A stretch of DNA of 64,000 nucleotides from JANNSX01 sp041397825 (GTDB lineage: Bacteria; Pseudomonadota; Alphaproteobacteria; Rhizobiales; Hyphomicrobiaceae): NCBI GenBank assembly GCA_041397825.1, contig JAWKVX010000004.1, positions 248,001-312,000 on the forward strand, in the 5' to 3' direction. Numbering within the stretch: position 1 is the stretch's first letter; each line of letters begins with the position of its first letter. This document shows positions 17,460-26,206 of this stretch, piece by piece. The position numbers were made by a program, and so were the translations under genes. The notes below the pieces were generated by a model that had not been told where the DNA came from, did not search any database, and saw only the letters and a list, made by a program, of their open reading frames with translations.

Positions 17460-17996
17460 ATGGCGGGCTTTGAGATCGCCTCGATCGACGATGCGGCCGA
17501 GGAGGAGGAGGTCGAGGAAGCGCTGGCGGAGATCTTTTTCGCAACGGCCGTCCGAAAGGACTTCGCAAATCTCGCCGAGAGGGAAGCCTTTCAGCACCGC
17601 TGGCTCGACCGGTATTTCTACCGGCATCGCACGACATGCTTCTATGCGCGCGGCCCGGACCGGCGCCCGTTGGGCTATGTCGTGGCCTGCTCCGTCGATG
17701 TGCGCCGGATCCCGTGCTTCTCGGACGTGCCCTATTTCCCTGCCTTTGCGGATCTGCTCGACCGATATCCTGGACATCTGCATGTGAACGTCGCGCCGGC
17801 CCGGCAGGGCGAGGGGATCGGCCGGGCGCTCGTCGACCGCGCCGTCGTGGCCTGCCGTCAGGAAGGGGCCGGTGGTATTCACGTGGTGACGGCGCAGGCG
17901 GCTCCAAGCGCGGCGTTCTACTCGAGATGCGGGTTCCTCGAGGTCGCAAGGCGCAATGTCTCTGAGCGGGTGCTCGTCATGCTGGGGGTGAGCTGA
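17460..17996 (+). CDS. GNAT family N-acetyltransferase
   Basis: A 178-residue acetyltransferase of the GNAT superfamily. The acetyl-CoA-binding motif A is clear: LHVNVAPARQGEGIGRALVD (about residues 108-127), followed by motif B-like VVTAQAAPSAAFYSRCGFLEV. An N-terminal acidic helix (DDAAEEEEVEEALAEIFF) precedes. The substrate cannot be predicted. It begins 3 bases after the phosphotransacetylase-like stop and ends 2 bases before the GMC oxidoreductase start, so it belongs to the same message. Confidence 0.85.
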   Translation: MAGFEIASIDDAAEEEEVEEALAEIFFATAVRKDFANLAEREAFQHRWLDRYFYRHRTTCFYARGPDRRPLGYVVACSVDVRRIPCFSDVPYFPAFADLLDRYPGHLHVNVAPARQGEGIGRALVDRAVVACRQEGAGGIHVVTAQAAPSAAFYSRCGFLEVARRNVSERVLVMLGVS

Positions 17997-17998
17997 GG

Positions 17999-19651
17999 AT
18001 GGCCCGGAGAAGCAGCACCTACGACGTGATCATCGTTGGCTCGGGCTCGGCGGGTTCGGTGCTGGCGGCGCGGCTCGGCGAAGACCCGGACCTCCGCATT
18101 CTCGTCGTCGAGGCCGGTCCGATGGACCGTAGTCTATGGGTGCTCCGAATGCCGGCGGCGCTGGCCGAACCGTTGAAGAGCGAGCGATACAACTGGAACT
18201 ATCAGACCGAGCCCGAGCCCTTCCTCGACAACCGCCGGCTCACCTATCCGCGCGGGCGGGTCGTCGGTGGCTCGTCGTCCATCAATGGGATGGTGTATCT
18301 CAGGGGCAACCCCGAGGACTACAACGGCTGGGCGCGCACGAACGGGCTCGAAAGTTGGTCCTATGCCGATTGCCTGCCCTACTTCAAGAGGATGGAGTCG
18401 AGCGCGCTCGGGCCGAGCCCTTATCGTGGTGGCGACGGCCCCCTCAAGGTCACTATTCCCGAGGTCGGAAACCCGCTCTTCCAGGCTTACATCGAGGCGG
18501 GCAAGCAAGCCGGGCTCGGCTATACGGAAGACGTCAACGGCTATCGCCAGCAAGGCGTTTGCAGATTCGAGCGCTCGACCTTCGGCGGCGTCCGGTCGAG
18601 TGCGGCACGGCGCTACCTCCATCCGGCACGGCTACGGGGGAATATCGATCTGCTGACCGGCGTGCGCGTGTCGCGTCTTCTCGTCGAGAAAGGTCGGGCA
18701 ACGGGCATTCGTGTGGTCGAGAACGGCTCTGAGCGCGCCATCATAGCCGAGCGCGAGGTGGTTCTCTCGGCCGGCGCCTTCAACTCGCCGCAGATCCTCA
18801 TGCTGTCCGGCATCGGTCCGGCCGACGAGCTGCGGTCGCACGGTATTGAGGTGGTGGAAGCGCTTCCCGGCGTCGGCCGGAATCTGCAGGATCATCTCGA
18901 CCTGCTCGTGCAGCATCATTGCCTCGAGCCGGTCTCCTTCTATCCGGCAACGACTCCGCTCGGCCGCCTCAAGGTCGGCATCGAGTGGCTGCTCTTCAAG
19001 CGCGGGGTCGGCGCGACGAATATCTGGGAGGCGGGCAGCTTCTTCAGGAGCCGGCCGGAGGTGCCGTATCCCAACCTGCAGCATCACTTCTGCCCGGTGG
19101 CCATCAGCTACGACGGCGCAGAGAAGATTGCGGGCCACGGCTTCCAGATCCATGTCTCGCAGATGCGGCCGCGCAGCCGCGGCTTTGTCGGACTGCACTC
19201 GGCCGATCCCTTTGCGCCACCCCGCATCCAGTTCAATCACCTCGAGGATACCGAGGACCGCCAGGAGCTCCGCGATGGCATAAGGATCACGCGGCATCTC
19301 ATCGCCCAGAAGGCCTTCGATCCCTTCCGCGGGCCCGAGGTCGCGCCCGGCGCCAACCTCACCAGCGATGCCGATCTCGATCGTTTCGCGCGGGCCAAGT
19401 GCGAAACCTCGCACCACCCCTCCTGCACCTGCCGCATGGGGCTCGACGAGCTGGCCGTGGTCGACGGGGAGGGGCGGGTGCACGGCATCGAGCGGCTTCG
19501 CATCGTCGACGCCTCGATCATGCCAAACGTCGTCACCGCCAACCTCAACGCCACCGTACTCATGATGGCCGAGAAGCTCGCGGACCGGATCGCGGGCAAG
19601 GAGCCTCTCTCGGCGGAACCGGTCCCCGTGCACCGGGCTGGACCGGCATGA
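17999..19651 (+). CDS. betA: GMC family oxidoreductase, choline dehydrogenase-like
   Basis: A 550-residue FAD enzyme of the glucose-methanol-choline family, the usual length of BetA. The N-terminal dinucleotide site reads DVIIVGSGSAGSVLAARL. GMC signature 1 is GRVVGGSSSINGMVYLRG (about residue 84) and signature 2 is GAFNSPQILMLSGIGP (about 258). The catalytic histidine region ETSHHPSCTCRMG (about residue 470) and the final NLNATVLMMAEKLAD are intact. Choline dehydrogenase makes betaine aldehyde from choline. A betaine-type importer follows 159 bases downstream, which supports a choline/betaine role; other polyol or alcohol dehydrogenases share these motifs and no betaine-aldehyde dehydrogenase is adjacent. 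Confidence 0.82.
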   Translation: MARRSSTYDVIIVGSGSAGSVLAARLGEDPDLRILVVEAGPMDRSLWVLRMPAALAEPLKSERYNWNYQTEPEPFLDNRRLTYPRGRVVGGSSSINGMVYLRGNPEDYNGWARTNGLESWSYADCLPYFKRMESSALGPSPYRGGDGPLKVTIPEVGNPLFQAYIEAGKQAGLGYTEDVNGYRQQGVCRFERSTFGGVRSSAARRYLHPARLRGNIDLLTGVRVSRLLVEKGRATGIRVVENGSERAIIAEREVVLSAGAFNSPQILMLSGIGPADELRSHGIEVVEALPGVGRNLQDHLDLLVQHHCLEPVSFYPATTPLGRLKVGIEWLLFKRGVGATNIWEAGSFFRSRPEVPYPNLQHHFCPVAISYDGAEKIAGHGFQIHVSQMRPRSRGFVGLHSADPFAPPRIQFNHLEDTEDRQELRDGIRITRHLIAQKAFDPFRGPEVAPGANLTSDADLDRFARAKCETSHHPSCTCRMGLDELAVVDGEGRVHGIERLRIVDASIMPNVVTANLNATVLMMAEKLADRIAGKEPLSAEPVPVHRAGPA

Positions 19652-19698
19652 GGGCGAGCAAGCATTAACGTCGCAAATTTTCTCATAAGTCAGGCTTA

Positions 19699-19728
19699 TT
19701 GGACCCATGGGCCCTCCACTCCTAATGT
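19699..19728 (+). promoter_or_regulatory. Possible sigma-70 promoter for the betaine importer
   Basis: TTGGAC (19699-19704) and TAATGT (19723-19728) are spaced by 18 bases, 83 bases before the binding-protein ATG, in the only A/T-rich part of the gap. The match is moderate and not proven. Confidence 0.35.
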
Positions 19729-19810
19729 TGCCAGGATGTCGCAGCATCCTCTGCGCGCTAGCGACAGGAGCCGTCGCCGAGACAGACGGCCGTAACCCGG
19801 GAGAAAACGC

Positions 19811-20764
19811 ATGAAGTCAGTGTCTAGGGCGCTCGTGCTGGGCATCGCCGCTCCAGCCATCCTTGCCGGAGGCCTTTCGGTGGCCTCGGCCGAGGAGTCT
19901 ACGGATCCGATCCGGATCATTCAGAACAACTGGACGAGCCAGCTCGTGCTGTCCGACGTCGTCGGCGAGATTCTGAAGTCTCAGGGCTACAACGTCGAGT
20001 ACAAGTCGTCCGATACCCAGCTCCAGTTCACCGCACTCGCCAATGATGACATGGATTTCCAGGTCGAGGTCTGGGAAGGCTCGATGGCGGAGAGCTTCGA
20101 CAAGGCCATCGCGGCCGGTGCCGTCGATGCCGGTGCCCATGACGCGGTGACCCGCGAGGACTGGTGGTATCCGAGCTACATGAACGAGATGTGCCCGGGC
20201 CTGCCCGATTGGAAAGCGCTCGATGCCTGCGCCGAGAAGCTGGCGACCGCCGAGACGAAGCCGAAGGGCCGGTTCGTCGGACCGCCCGCCGACTGGGGCA
20301 AGCACTATTCGGAGCGCATCCAGGCGCTCAAGATGAACTTCCAGGAGGTGCCGGTCGGTCAGGCCGCGACCCTCTGGGCCGAGCTGCAGGCGGCCTACGA
20401 TCGCAAGGAACCGGTGGTGATCTTCAACTGGACGCCGAACTTCATCGAGGCGAAGTTCGAGGGCCAGTTCGTCGAGTTTCCGACGTATGAGCCGGCCTGC
20501 CTGACGGATCCGGCATGGGGCTCCAACCCGGAGGCCGTCTACGATTGTGGCGCGCCTGCGAAGGGTTATCTGAAGAAGGCCGTCTCCAAGAGCTTCGCCA
20601 CGAAATGGCCGAAGGCGATGGAGATCATCAAGAAGGTCAACTTCACCAATCCGCAGATTGCCGCCGCCGCCGCCATGGTCGACGTCGATGGCATGACGCC
20701 CGAGGATGCCGCCAAGAAGTGGATGGCCGACAACGAGGCCACCTGGAAGGCTTGGCTGAACTAG
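19811..20764 (+). CDS. proX: Glycine betaine/choline-type ABC binding protein
   Basis: A 317-residue exported binding protein of the OpuAC/ProX family. The signal peptide covers about residues 1-27 (ends SVASAEE). The mature part begins IRIIQNNWTSQLVLSDVVGEIL, typical of the quaternary-amine binders, and contains DFQVEVWEGSMAES, WWYPSYMNE and VVIFNWTPNF; aromatic residues in these segments (several Trp and Tyr) would form the box around a trimethylammonium group. The tail MTPEDAAKKWMADNEATWKAW is standard. A terminator-like hairpin follows, which would leave more binding protein than ATPase and permease, as is common in such operons. Choline, betaine or proline betaine are all possible ligands. 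Confidence 0.9.
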   Translation: MKSVSRALVLGIAAPAILAGGLSVASAEESTDPIRIIQNNWTSQLVLSDVVGEILKSQGYNVEYKSSDTQLQFTALANDDMDFQVEVWEGSMAESFDKAIAAGAVDAGAHDAVTREDWWYPSYMNEMCPGLPDWKALDACAEKLATAETKPKGRFVGPPADWGKHYSERIQALKMNFQEVPVGQAATLWAELQAAYDRKEPVVIFNWTPNFIEAKFEGQFVEFPTYEPACLTDPAWGSNPEAVYDCGAPAKGYLKKAVSKSFATKWPKAMEIIKKVNFTNPQIAAAAAMVDVDGMTPEDAAKKWMADNEATWKAWLN

Positions 20765-20793
20765 GCCGATCGAAGGCTTGATCAGGGGGGCAG

Positions 20794-20834
20794 GACCGGG
20801 CACCGTGCGACGAGCCGGTGTCCGGTCTTTGTAT
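20794..20834 (+). terminator. Hairpin between binding-protein and ATPase genes (partial terminator)
   Basis: GACCGGGCACCG (20794-20805) pairs with CGGTGTCCGGTC (20816-20827) with one G-T pair, followed by TTTGTATT. It lies 30 bases after the binding-protein stop and 58 bases before the ATPase start, so it probably limits read-through within the operon. Confidence 0.65.
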
Positions 20835-20891
20835 TCGGAGTGCGCTCCGATGCGGATCCGCGGCAGGCGCTTCTGAGTTCAGCGAGGTGAC

Positions 20892-21920
20892 ATGGCGGGT
20901 GACAGCAAGATCAGTTGCCGCAACCTTTGGAAAGTGTTCGGTGCCGAGCCGGCCTCATTCCTGAAGCGCCACGACAGGGCGCCGACGGCCGAAGCCTTGA
21001 AGGAGGAGGGCTACATCGGCGCCGTGCAGGATGTCACCTTCGATGTCCGCGAGGGCGAGATCCTGATCGTCATGGGCCTGTCCGGCTCGGGCAAGTCGAC
21101 GCTCATCCGCTGCCTGACGAGACTGATCGAACCGACCGCCGGCGAGGTGCTGTTCGAGGGAAGCAATCTTCTGGCCGCCACCGAGCGCGAGTTGATCGAG
21201 CTGCGGCGCCATAAGATGGGTATGGTGTTCCAGCATTTCGGCTTGCTGCCGCATCGCAGCGTCCTGGCCAACGTGGCCTTCCCTCTCGAGGTGCAGGGCC
21301 AGGCCCGGGCCGAGCGCGAGGAGCGGGCGCGCGAGATGATCAAGCTCGTCGGTCTCGAGGGGCGCGAGGACTACTTTCCGCGCGAGCTCTCCGGCGGCCA
21401 ACAGCAACGCGTCGGCATCGCCCGCTCGCTCGCCGTGGCACCGGACATCTGGTTTCTCGACGAGCCGTTCTCGGCGCTGGATCCGCTCATCCGCTACGAG
21501 ATGCAGGCGGAGTTCCTGCGACTGCAGCGCATTCTGAAGAAGACCATCGTCTTCATCACGCACGACTTCGAGGAGGCGACGCGGCTCGCCGATCGGATCG
21601 GCATCATGAAGGACGGCCGGCTCATTCAGTTGGCCAGCCCCGAGGAGATGGTGACGGCACCAGCCGATCCCTATGTCGCCGAGTTTACGAGGAACGCCCC
21701 GCGCGAGCGCATCATTTCGGTGCGCGCGATCATGCGGCCCTTGAGCAATCGGGCCGAGACCGACCATCCACTCGAGGCTCCCGCCAAGATCGGCAGCATT
21801 GCCGCGCGCGTGCTCGACTCCGATACACCGATCGCGGTTGCCGATGAGGAAGCGGGCCTCGTTGGGGAGGTATCCCGCGAGCAGATCGTCGCCGCACTGT
21901 TCCGGGAGGGCAGGGTGTGA
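20892..21920 (+). CDS. proV: Glycine betaine-type ABC importer ATPase
   Basis: A 342-residue ATPase of the ProV/OpuAA type. The protein opens with the ProV-specific CRNLWKVFG block; then come Walker A GLSGSGKST (about residue 62), Q-loop MVFQHFGLLPHRSV (about 113), signature LSGGQQQR (about 165), Walker B WFLDEPFSALDP (about 190) and switch His in FITHDFEEA. The last 70 residues show a shortened, degenerate CBS-like region (LDSDTPIAVADEEAGLVGEVSREQIVAALF), related to the ionic-strength sensor of OpuA. AGCGAGGTGAC precedes the ATG. The permease start overlaps the stop by 4 bases (GTGA), so they are translationally coupled. Confidence 0.92.
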   Translation: MAGDSKISCRNLWKVFGAEPASFLKRHDRAPTAEALKEEGYIGAVQDVTFDVREGEILIVMGLSGSGKSTLIRCLTRLIEPTAGEVLFEGSNLLAATERELIELRRHKMGMVFQHFGLLPHRSVLANVAFPLEVQGQARAEREERAREMIKLVGLEGREDYFPRELSGGQQQRVGIARSLAVAPDIWFLDEPFSALDPLIRYEMQAEFLRLQRILKKTIVFITHDFEEATRLADRIGIMKDGRLIQLASPEEMVTAPADPYVAEFTRNAPRERIISVRAIMRPLSNRAETDHPLEAPAKIGSIAARVLDSDTPIAVADEEAGLVGEVSREQIVAALFREGRV

Positions 21921-23899
21921 CGATCGCAATGGCCGGCGCGTCGACCGGAACGGCCGCGAAGCCGCCACGGATCGGCTTCCTGCCCCTGGCGCTCGCCGTC
22001 GTCGCAGTTTCCGTCACCGCCAAGTACCTGCTCGCATGGACCGACCGCTGGCCCGACGAGTGGGTCGTTCCACTCAAAGGCTGGCTGACGCAGTTCTTCG
22101 CCTGGCTCGGCAACGAGGCGTCGCTCGGTCTGTTCACGGTCAAGGAACTGACCCGTTTCATCTCTTTCCTGTTGTCCTATCCGCTTTACTGGGCGGAGGC
22201 TCTGCTCTTCCGCGGCTTCTCACAGATCGCCGTGCCGCCGCTTCCCTGGATCGCCATCGTCGCAGGTGTCGGCATCCTCGGCCACTGGATCGCCGGGTGG
22301 CGGTTGGCGATGCTGTGCGTGGTCTCTGCGCTCTACATTGCCGTGTTCGGTCTCTGGTCCGACAGCATGCAGACCCTGTCGATCGTCGTCGTGACGGTGC
22401 CGCTCGCCGCCATCATCGGCCTCATGATCGGTATCTGGGCGGGGCGCTCGCCGCGGGTCGAAGCGTTCGTGTCGGCCTGTTTCGATGTCCTGCAGGCGAC
22501 GCCGCACATGGCCTATCTGGGACCGGTCGTCATCCTCTTCGGTTTCGGCCAGGTGCCGGCCATGCTGGCGACGCTCGGTTTTGCCATGCCGCCGATGGCG
22601 CGCTGCGTCATCCTCGGCTTGAAGACCGTCGCCGCCGAGGTCGTCGAGGCCGGGAGGATGGCGGGCTGCACGCGTCGGCAGCTGCTCTGGAAGGTGCAAA
22701 TTCCGGCAGCGAGCCAGACGCTCCTGGTCGGCCTCAATCAGGTGGTCATGCAGACGCTGGCGATGGCGGTCATCGCCTCGCTGGTCGGTGCCTCGGGTCT
22801 CGGCCAGAAGCTGCTGTTCTCGCTCCAGCAATTGCAGATCGGCAAAGCTACCGAGCAGGGCATCGCCATCACCCTCATCGCCATTGTCCTCGATCGTCTC
22901 TCGCAAGCCTATGCCTACCGGCCGCAGACGCGGCACGCCGCCGGAACGCCGTGGGTCGAGCGGCACAGGCATCTTGTCCTATTCGCGGTGGTTCTCGCGT
23001 TGAGCTTTCTGGGGGCGTTCCTGGCGCCGGCGCTCGCCGTGCTGCCGAGGGAATGGACGCTTTCCTATGGCCCGGCGCTCGACCAGGCCGTCCGCTGGTT
23101 CTCGAAGAATGCCTACGACTACATCGGTCCGGTCCGGGACTGGATCACGATCTGGCTCTTGCTGCCATTGCGGGACTTCTATCTCTGGATTCCCTGGACA
23201 CTCGTAGTTGGGTTCGTGGGTTTGACAGGCTGGTGGCTTGGCGGCTGGAGGCTGGCGGGAACGGTCGCGGCGCTCGCGGCCGCCCAGGTCCTGATCGGCA
23301 ACTGGGTGCCGGCGATGATGACGGTCTATCTCGTGACCGGCGCCACCGTCATCTGCATCCTGATCGGCGTGCCGATCGGCGTCTGGTGCTCGCGCAGCGA
23401 ACGTGTGGCCAGGATCGTCATGGCGGTGTGCGATACGCTGCAGACCTTCCCAAGCTTCATCTATCTGATCCCCGTCATCATGCTTCTCAAGGTCGGCGAT
23501 CTGTCCAATATCGTCGCCATCCTGGCCTACGCGAGCGTGCCGGCCGTTCGCTTCACCTATCTCGGCATCAAGCGCATCTCGGCCACGACCATCGAAGCGG
23601 CGCGCGCCGCCGGCACGACGAGCTGGCAGCGGCTCTGGAAGGTCGAGCTGCCGATCGCGCTGCCGGAGATCATGCTCGGCATCAACCAGACCATCATGAT
23701 GGCGCTCGCCATGACGGCCATCACGGCGCTGATCGGCAGCCGGGATCTCGGCCAGGAGATCTACAAGGCGCTTCCTGGCGCTGATACCGGTCGCGGCGTC
23801 CTGGCGGGGCTCGGCATCGCCGCCATCGGCATCATCGCCGACCGTTTGATCGGAGCCTGGGCAGCGCGGCGCAAGCGGGAGCTCGGGCTTGTCGATTGA
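21917..23899 (+). CDS. proW: Glycine betaine-type ABC permease with two fused permease domains
   Basis: A 660-residue permease, about twice the length of E. coli ProW. Two BPD_transp_1-type domains are visible in tandem. The first has ETAA-like loop EVVEAGRMAGCTRRQLLWKVQIP (opening EVVEAGRMAG, about residue 240), the second TIEAARAAGTTSWQRLWKVELP (opening TIEAARAAGTT, about 560), each followed by LVGLNQVVMQTLAM or MLGINQTIMMALAM. Twelve or more membrane helices are likely. One chain would therefore supply both halves of the pore. Start is GTG inside the ATPase stop, and the MFS gene start overlaps its end by 11 bases. The fused form occurs in several alphaproteobacteria, as I recall, but is not the textbook arrangement. 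Confidence 0.9.
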   Translation: MTIAMAGASTGTAAKPPRIGFLPLALAVVAVSVTAKYLLAWTDRWPDEWVVPLKGWLTQFFAWLGNEASLGLFTVKELTRFISFLLSYPLYWAEALLFRGFSQIAVPPLPWIAIVAGVGILGHWIAGWRLAMLCVVSALYIAVFGLWSDSMQTLSIVVVTVPLAAIIGLMIGIWAGRSPRVEAFVSACFDVLQATPHMAYLGPVVILFGFGQVPAMLATLGFAMPPMARCVILGLKTVAAEVVEAGRMAGCTRRQLLWKVQIPAASQTLLVGLNQVVMQTLAMAVIASLVGASGLGQKLLFSLQQLQIGKATEQGIAITLIAIVLDRLSQAYAYRPQTRHAAGTPWVERHRHLVLFAVVLALSFLGAFLAPALAVLPREWTLSYGPALDQAVRWFSKNAYDYIGPVRDWITIWLLLPLRDFYLWIPWTLVVGFVGLTGWWLGGWRLAGTVAALAAAQVLIGNWVPAMMTVYLVTGATVICILIGVPIGVWCSRSERVARIVMAVCDTLQTFPSFIYLIPVIMLLKVGDLSNIVAILAYASVPAVRFTYLGIKRISATTIEAARAAGTTSWQRLWKVELPIALPEIMLGINQTIMMALAMTAITALIGSRDLGQEIYKALPGADTGRGVLAGLGIAAIGIIADRLIGAWAARRKRELGLVD

Positions 23900-25073
23900 G
23901 ATACGGCGTCAGCCGGCGGCCGCTTCGAGGCTGCCGGCTCTGGTCGGCGCACTCGCTCTGGCGGTCGCGCTTGGTGCCCTGCATGCCTTCAGCGTGTTGC
24001 TGGAACCCCTCGAGCGACAGCTCGGCGCTGACCGCGCCGCCATCAGTCTCGTCTACTCGCTGGCCATCATAACGCTGACGGCCGGCGTACTGATGAGCGG
24101 CCGCCTGCAGGCCCGGCTTCGCCCGGATCTGTTGGCCGTTGGCGTCGCCGCCATCGCCGGGAGCGGCCTCGGGATTGCCGCGACCGCTGCGAGCTACGGC
24201 CTCGTGCTTGTCGGCTATGGGGCGATGTTCGGTTTCGCCAACGGGGTCGGCTACAGCCTGTTCCTCCGCCAGGCTCAGCGGGCGATGCCTGGGCGAATAG
24301 GCCTGGCGGTCGGGTTGACCACGGCCGCCTATGCCGTCGGCGCCATGCTCTTCTCGTGGGCGCTCACGGCCTATCACGGCGAGAGGACAGCGAGCGCAGG
24401 GCTCCTCTGGATGGCCGCAGGCGTCGTCGCTGCCGGGTTTGCCGGTTCTTACGCCTTTCGTGGCATCGAGGCCGATGCCACGCTGGGCGCCATAGAACCG
24501 GCCGAAGGCCGCGTCTCTCGCAAGGTCGTCATCGTGCTCTGGGTGGTCTACCTCCTGGGAGCGACCGGTGGTCTGATGGCGATCGCCCATGCGGCCGGCA
24601 TTGTAGCGGCGCTGGGCGGCGATGGACTCCTCATCGCTTTGAGCGCGACCATCCTTGCCCTCGGCAACGTGGTGGGAAGTCTGGCCGGTGGTCGCATCGC
24701 CGATACGCTTGCGCCGCACAGCTCATTATCGGGTACGATCGCACTCGGTGCCATCGCCACGCTGGCCTTGTCTGTCGTGACGTCGCCCGTCGTCGCCGTG
24801 ATGCTGCTGGCGATGGCCGGCTTTGCCTACGGCGCCCTCATTGCGCTCATTCCGGCGGTGATCGGTCATCTTGCGCCCGAGAACGCGCGCGCCACGGTCT
24901 TCGGCCGCGTCTTTACGGCGTGGGGCTTGGCGGGTCTCGCCGGCCCTTGGGGCGCCGGAGCCATCTACGACGAGACCGGGGCTTATCCTATGGCACTACT
25001 CATGGCCTCGGCGCTCTCAGCCCTCGGGGCCGGATTGGCGCTGGTCTTGCTCGCCCAACCAGCCCGGGCCTAA
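23889..25073 (+). CDS. MFS transporter, oxalate/formate-antiporter-like (OFA) type
   Basis: A 394-residue major facilitator with 12 predicted membrane helices. The opening (LHAFSVLLEPLERQLGADRAAIS then LVYSLAIITLTAGVLMSGRL; the first part shortened is LHAFSVLLEPLE) resembles monocarboxylate/OFA-type carriers. The loop between helices 2 and 3 carries SGRLQARL. The half-repeat loop GGRIADTL is seen near residue 265, and FGRVFTAWGLAGLAGPWGAG near residue 338. The start is TTG at 23889, overlapping the permease gene by 11 bases, so it is very likely co-translated with the betaine importer. The substrate is probably a small carboxylate; an osmolyte exporter is possible from context. Confidence 0.75.
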   Translation: MSIEIRRQPAAASRLPALVGALALAVALGALHAFSVLLEPLERQLGADRAAISLVYSLAIITLTAGVLMSGRLQARLRPDLLAVGVAAIAGSGLGIAATAASYGLVLVGYGAMFGFANGVGYSLFLRQAQRAMPGRIGLAVGLTTAAYAVGAMLFSWALTAYHGERTASAGLLWMAAGVVAAGFAGSYAFRGIEADATLGAIEPAEGRVSRKVVIVLWVVYLLGATGGLMAIAHAAGIVAALGGDGLLIALSATILALGNVVGSLAGGRIADTLAPHSSLSGTIALGAIATLALSVVTSPVVAVMLLAMAGFAYGALIALIPAVIGHLAPENARATVFGRVFTAWGLAGLAGPWGAGAIYDETGAYPMALLMASALSALGAGLALVLLAQPARA

Positions 25074-25269
25074 GTGTTGCCCGGAGATCTCGTGGAACGG
25101 CAGCCTCGGAGTGCGCTCGATAGTGCGGGAGAGGGCGTCGAAGGCCAAGCCGACCGCGTCGTGGCGTGCCCATTTGCCCGTGCTCTGTCTTGCGGGTGGC
25201 CGTGTCGGGCATCGCGTCGGCGACGCGGCCTTCGGATGATCGCAGACATCGGCCGACCCCGTGTGGGGG

Positions 25270-26199
25270 CTACGTGCGCCTGGCTTGCTCATACTCAGAG
25301 GTGAGGCGGGCGACGAGTGTTGCGACATCCGGAATATCGTCGATGAGGCCGACGCCATGACCGGCGCTCCAGATATCGCGCCAGGCCTTCAGAGTTTCGG
25401 GGAGGGCTGGCTTTCGTGGCGCAGCCAGCTCCGGAAGACTTGCAGGGTCGAGGCCGACGCGCGAGATCGAGCCCTTCATGAAAGTCGCGAGAACACCGGA
25501 AATTCGATCGGTGGTGAGGACGTCCGCCATTGTCTCCGAGAGCAGGAGTGACTTGTACGCGTCCGGCGCCATAGATTCCCTCGTCGCCGAGAATCGCGTG
25601 CCCATGTAGGCGAAGTCGGCGCCCAGCACCTCAGCCGCCCGGACCGCGCGCCCGTCGCTGATGCCACCGGCCAACAGGATCGCGCCGTCGAACACCTTCC
25701 GCACCTGCGGCACGAAGGCGAACGGGTTGGCCGTGCCGGTGTGGCCACCAGCACCGGCCGTCAGAAGTATCAGACCATCGACGCCGGCCTCGATCGACTT
25801 CTCAACGTGGCGCATGGTAGCGACGTCGTGGAAGACGAGGCCGCCATAGGCATGCACACGCTTGGCAACCGAACCCGGCTGGCCGAAGCTCGTGATGACG
25901 ATGGGCGGTCGAAAACGATCGATGAGCGCTAGCTCATCGGCGAAGCGCGGCGTCTCCTCCTTGTCGACGATGATATTGAGCGCCCAGGGCGTCGATGGTG
26001 ACGCGGTCTCGCGTAGCTCGCGGACGATCCGCTCGAGCCAGGCGGCGAGAATTTCGATCGAGCGCGCGTTCACGGCCGTGAGAGAGCCGACGACGCCCGC
26101 CTTGCAGCAGGCGATAAGCAGGTCCGGCCCCGAGACAAGGAACATGGGTGCTACGACGACTGGTAGAACCAGTCTCTGCTGCAGCTCGGCGACATTCAT
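25270..26199 (-). CDS. Nitronate monooxygenase-like FMN oxidoreductase
   Basis: A 309-residue TIM-barrel flavoprotein of the nitronate monooxygenase / 2-nitropropane dioxygenase family. FMN-binding segments are VAPMFLVSGPDLL at the start, TAGAGGHTG (about residue 145, with the catalytic His), LLAGGISDGRAVRAAEVLGA (about 176) and YMGTRFSATRES (about 200). Enzymes of this type oxidise propionate-3-nitronate or act as FMN-dependent reductases. The start lies 7 bases from the stop of the upstream FAD oxidoreductase, so the two form a minus-strand pair. Some annotated family members are enoyl-ACP reductase FabK relatives, so the substrate is open. Confidence 0.85.
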   Translation of the reverse strand: MNVAELQQRLVLPVVVAPMFLVSGPDLLIACCKAGVVGSLTAVNARSIEILAAWLERIVRELRETASPSTPWALNIIVDKEETPRFADELALIDRFRPPIVITSFGQPGSVAKRVHAYGGLVFHDVATMRHVEKSIEAGVDGLILLTAGAGGHTGTANPFAFVPQVRKVFDGAILLAGGISDGRAVRAAEVLGADFAYMGTRFSATRESMAPDAYKSLLLSETMADVLTTDRISGVLATFMKGSISRVGLDPASLPELAAPRKPALPETLKAWRDIWSAGHGVGLIDDIPDVATLVARLTSEYEQARRT

Positions 26200-26206
26200 A
26201 GCAGCT

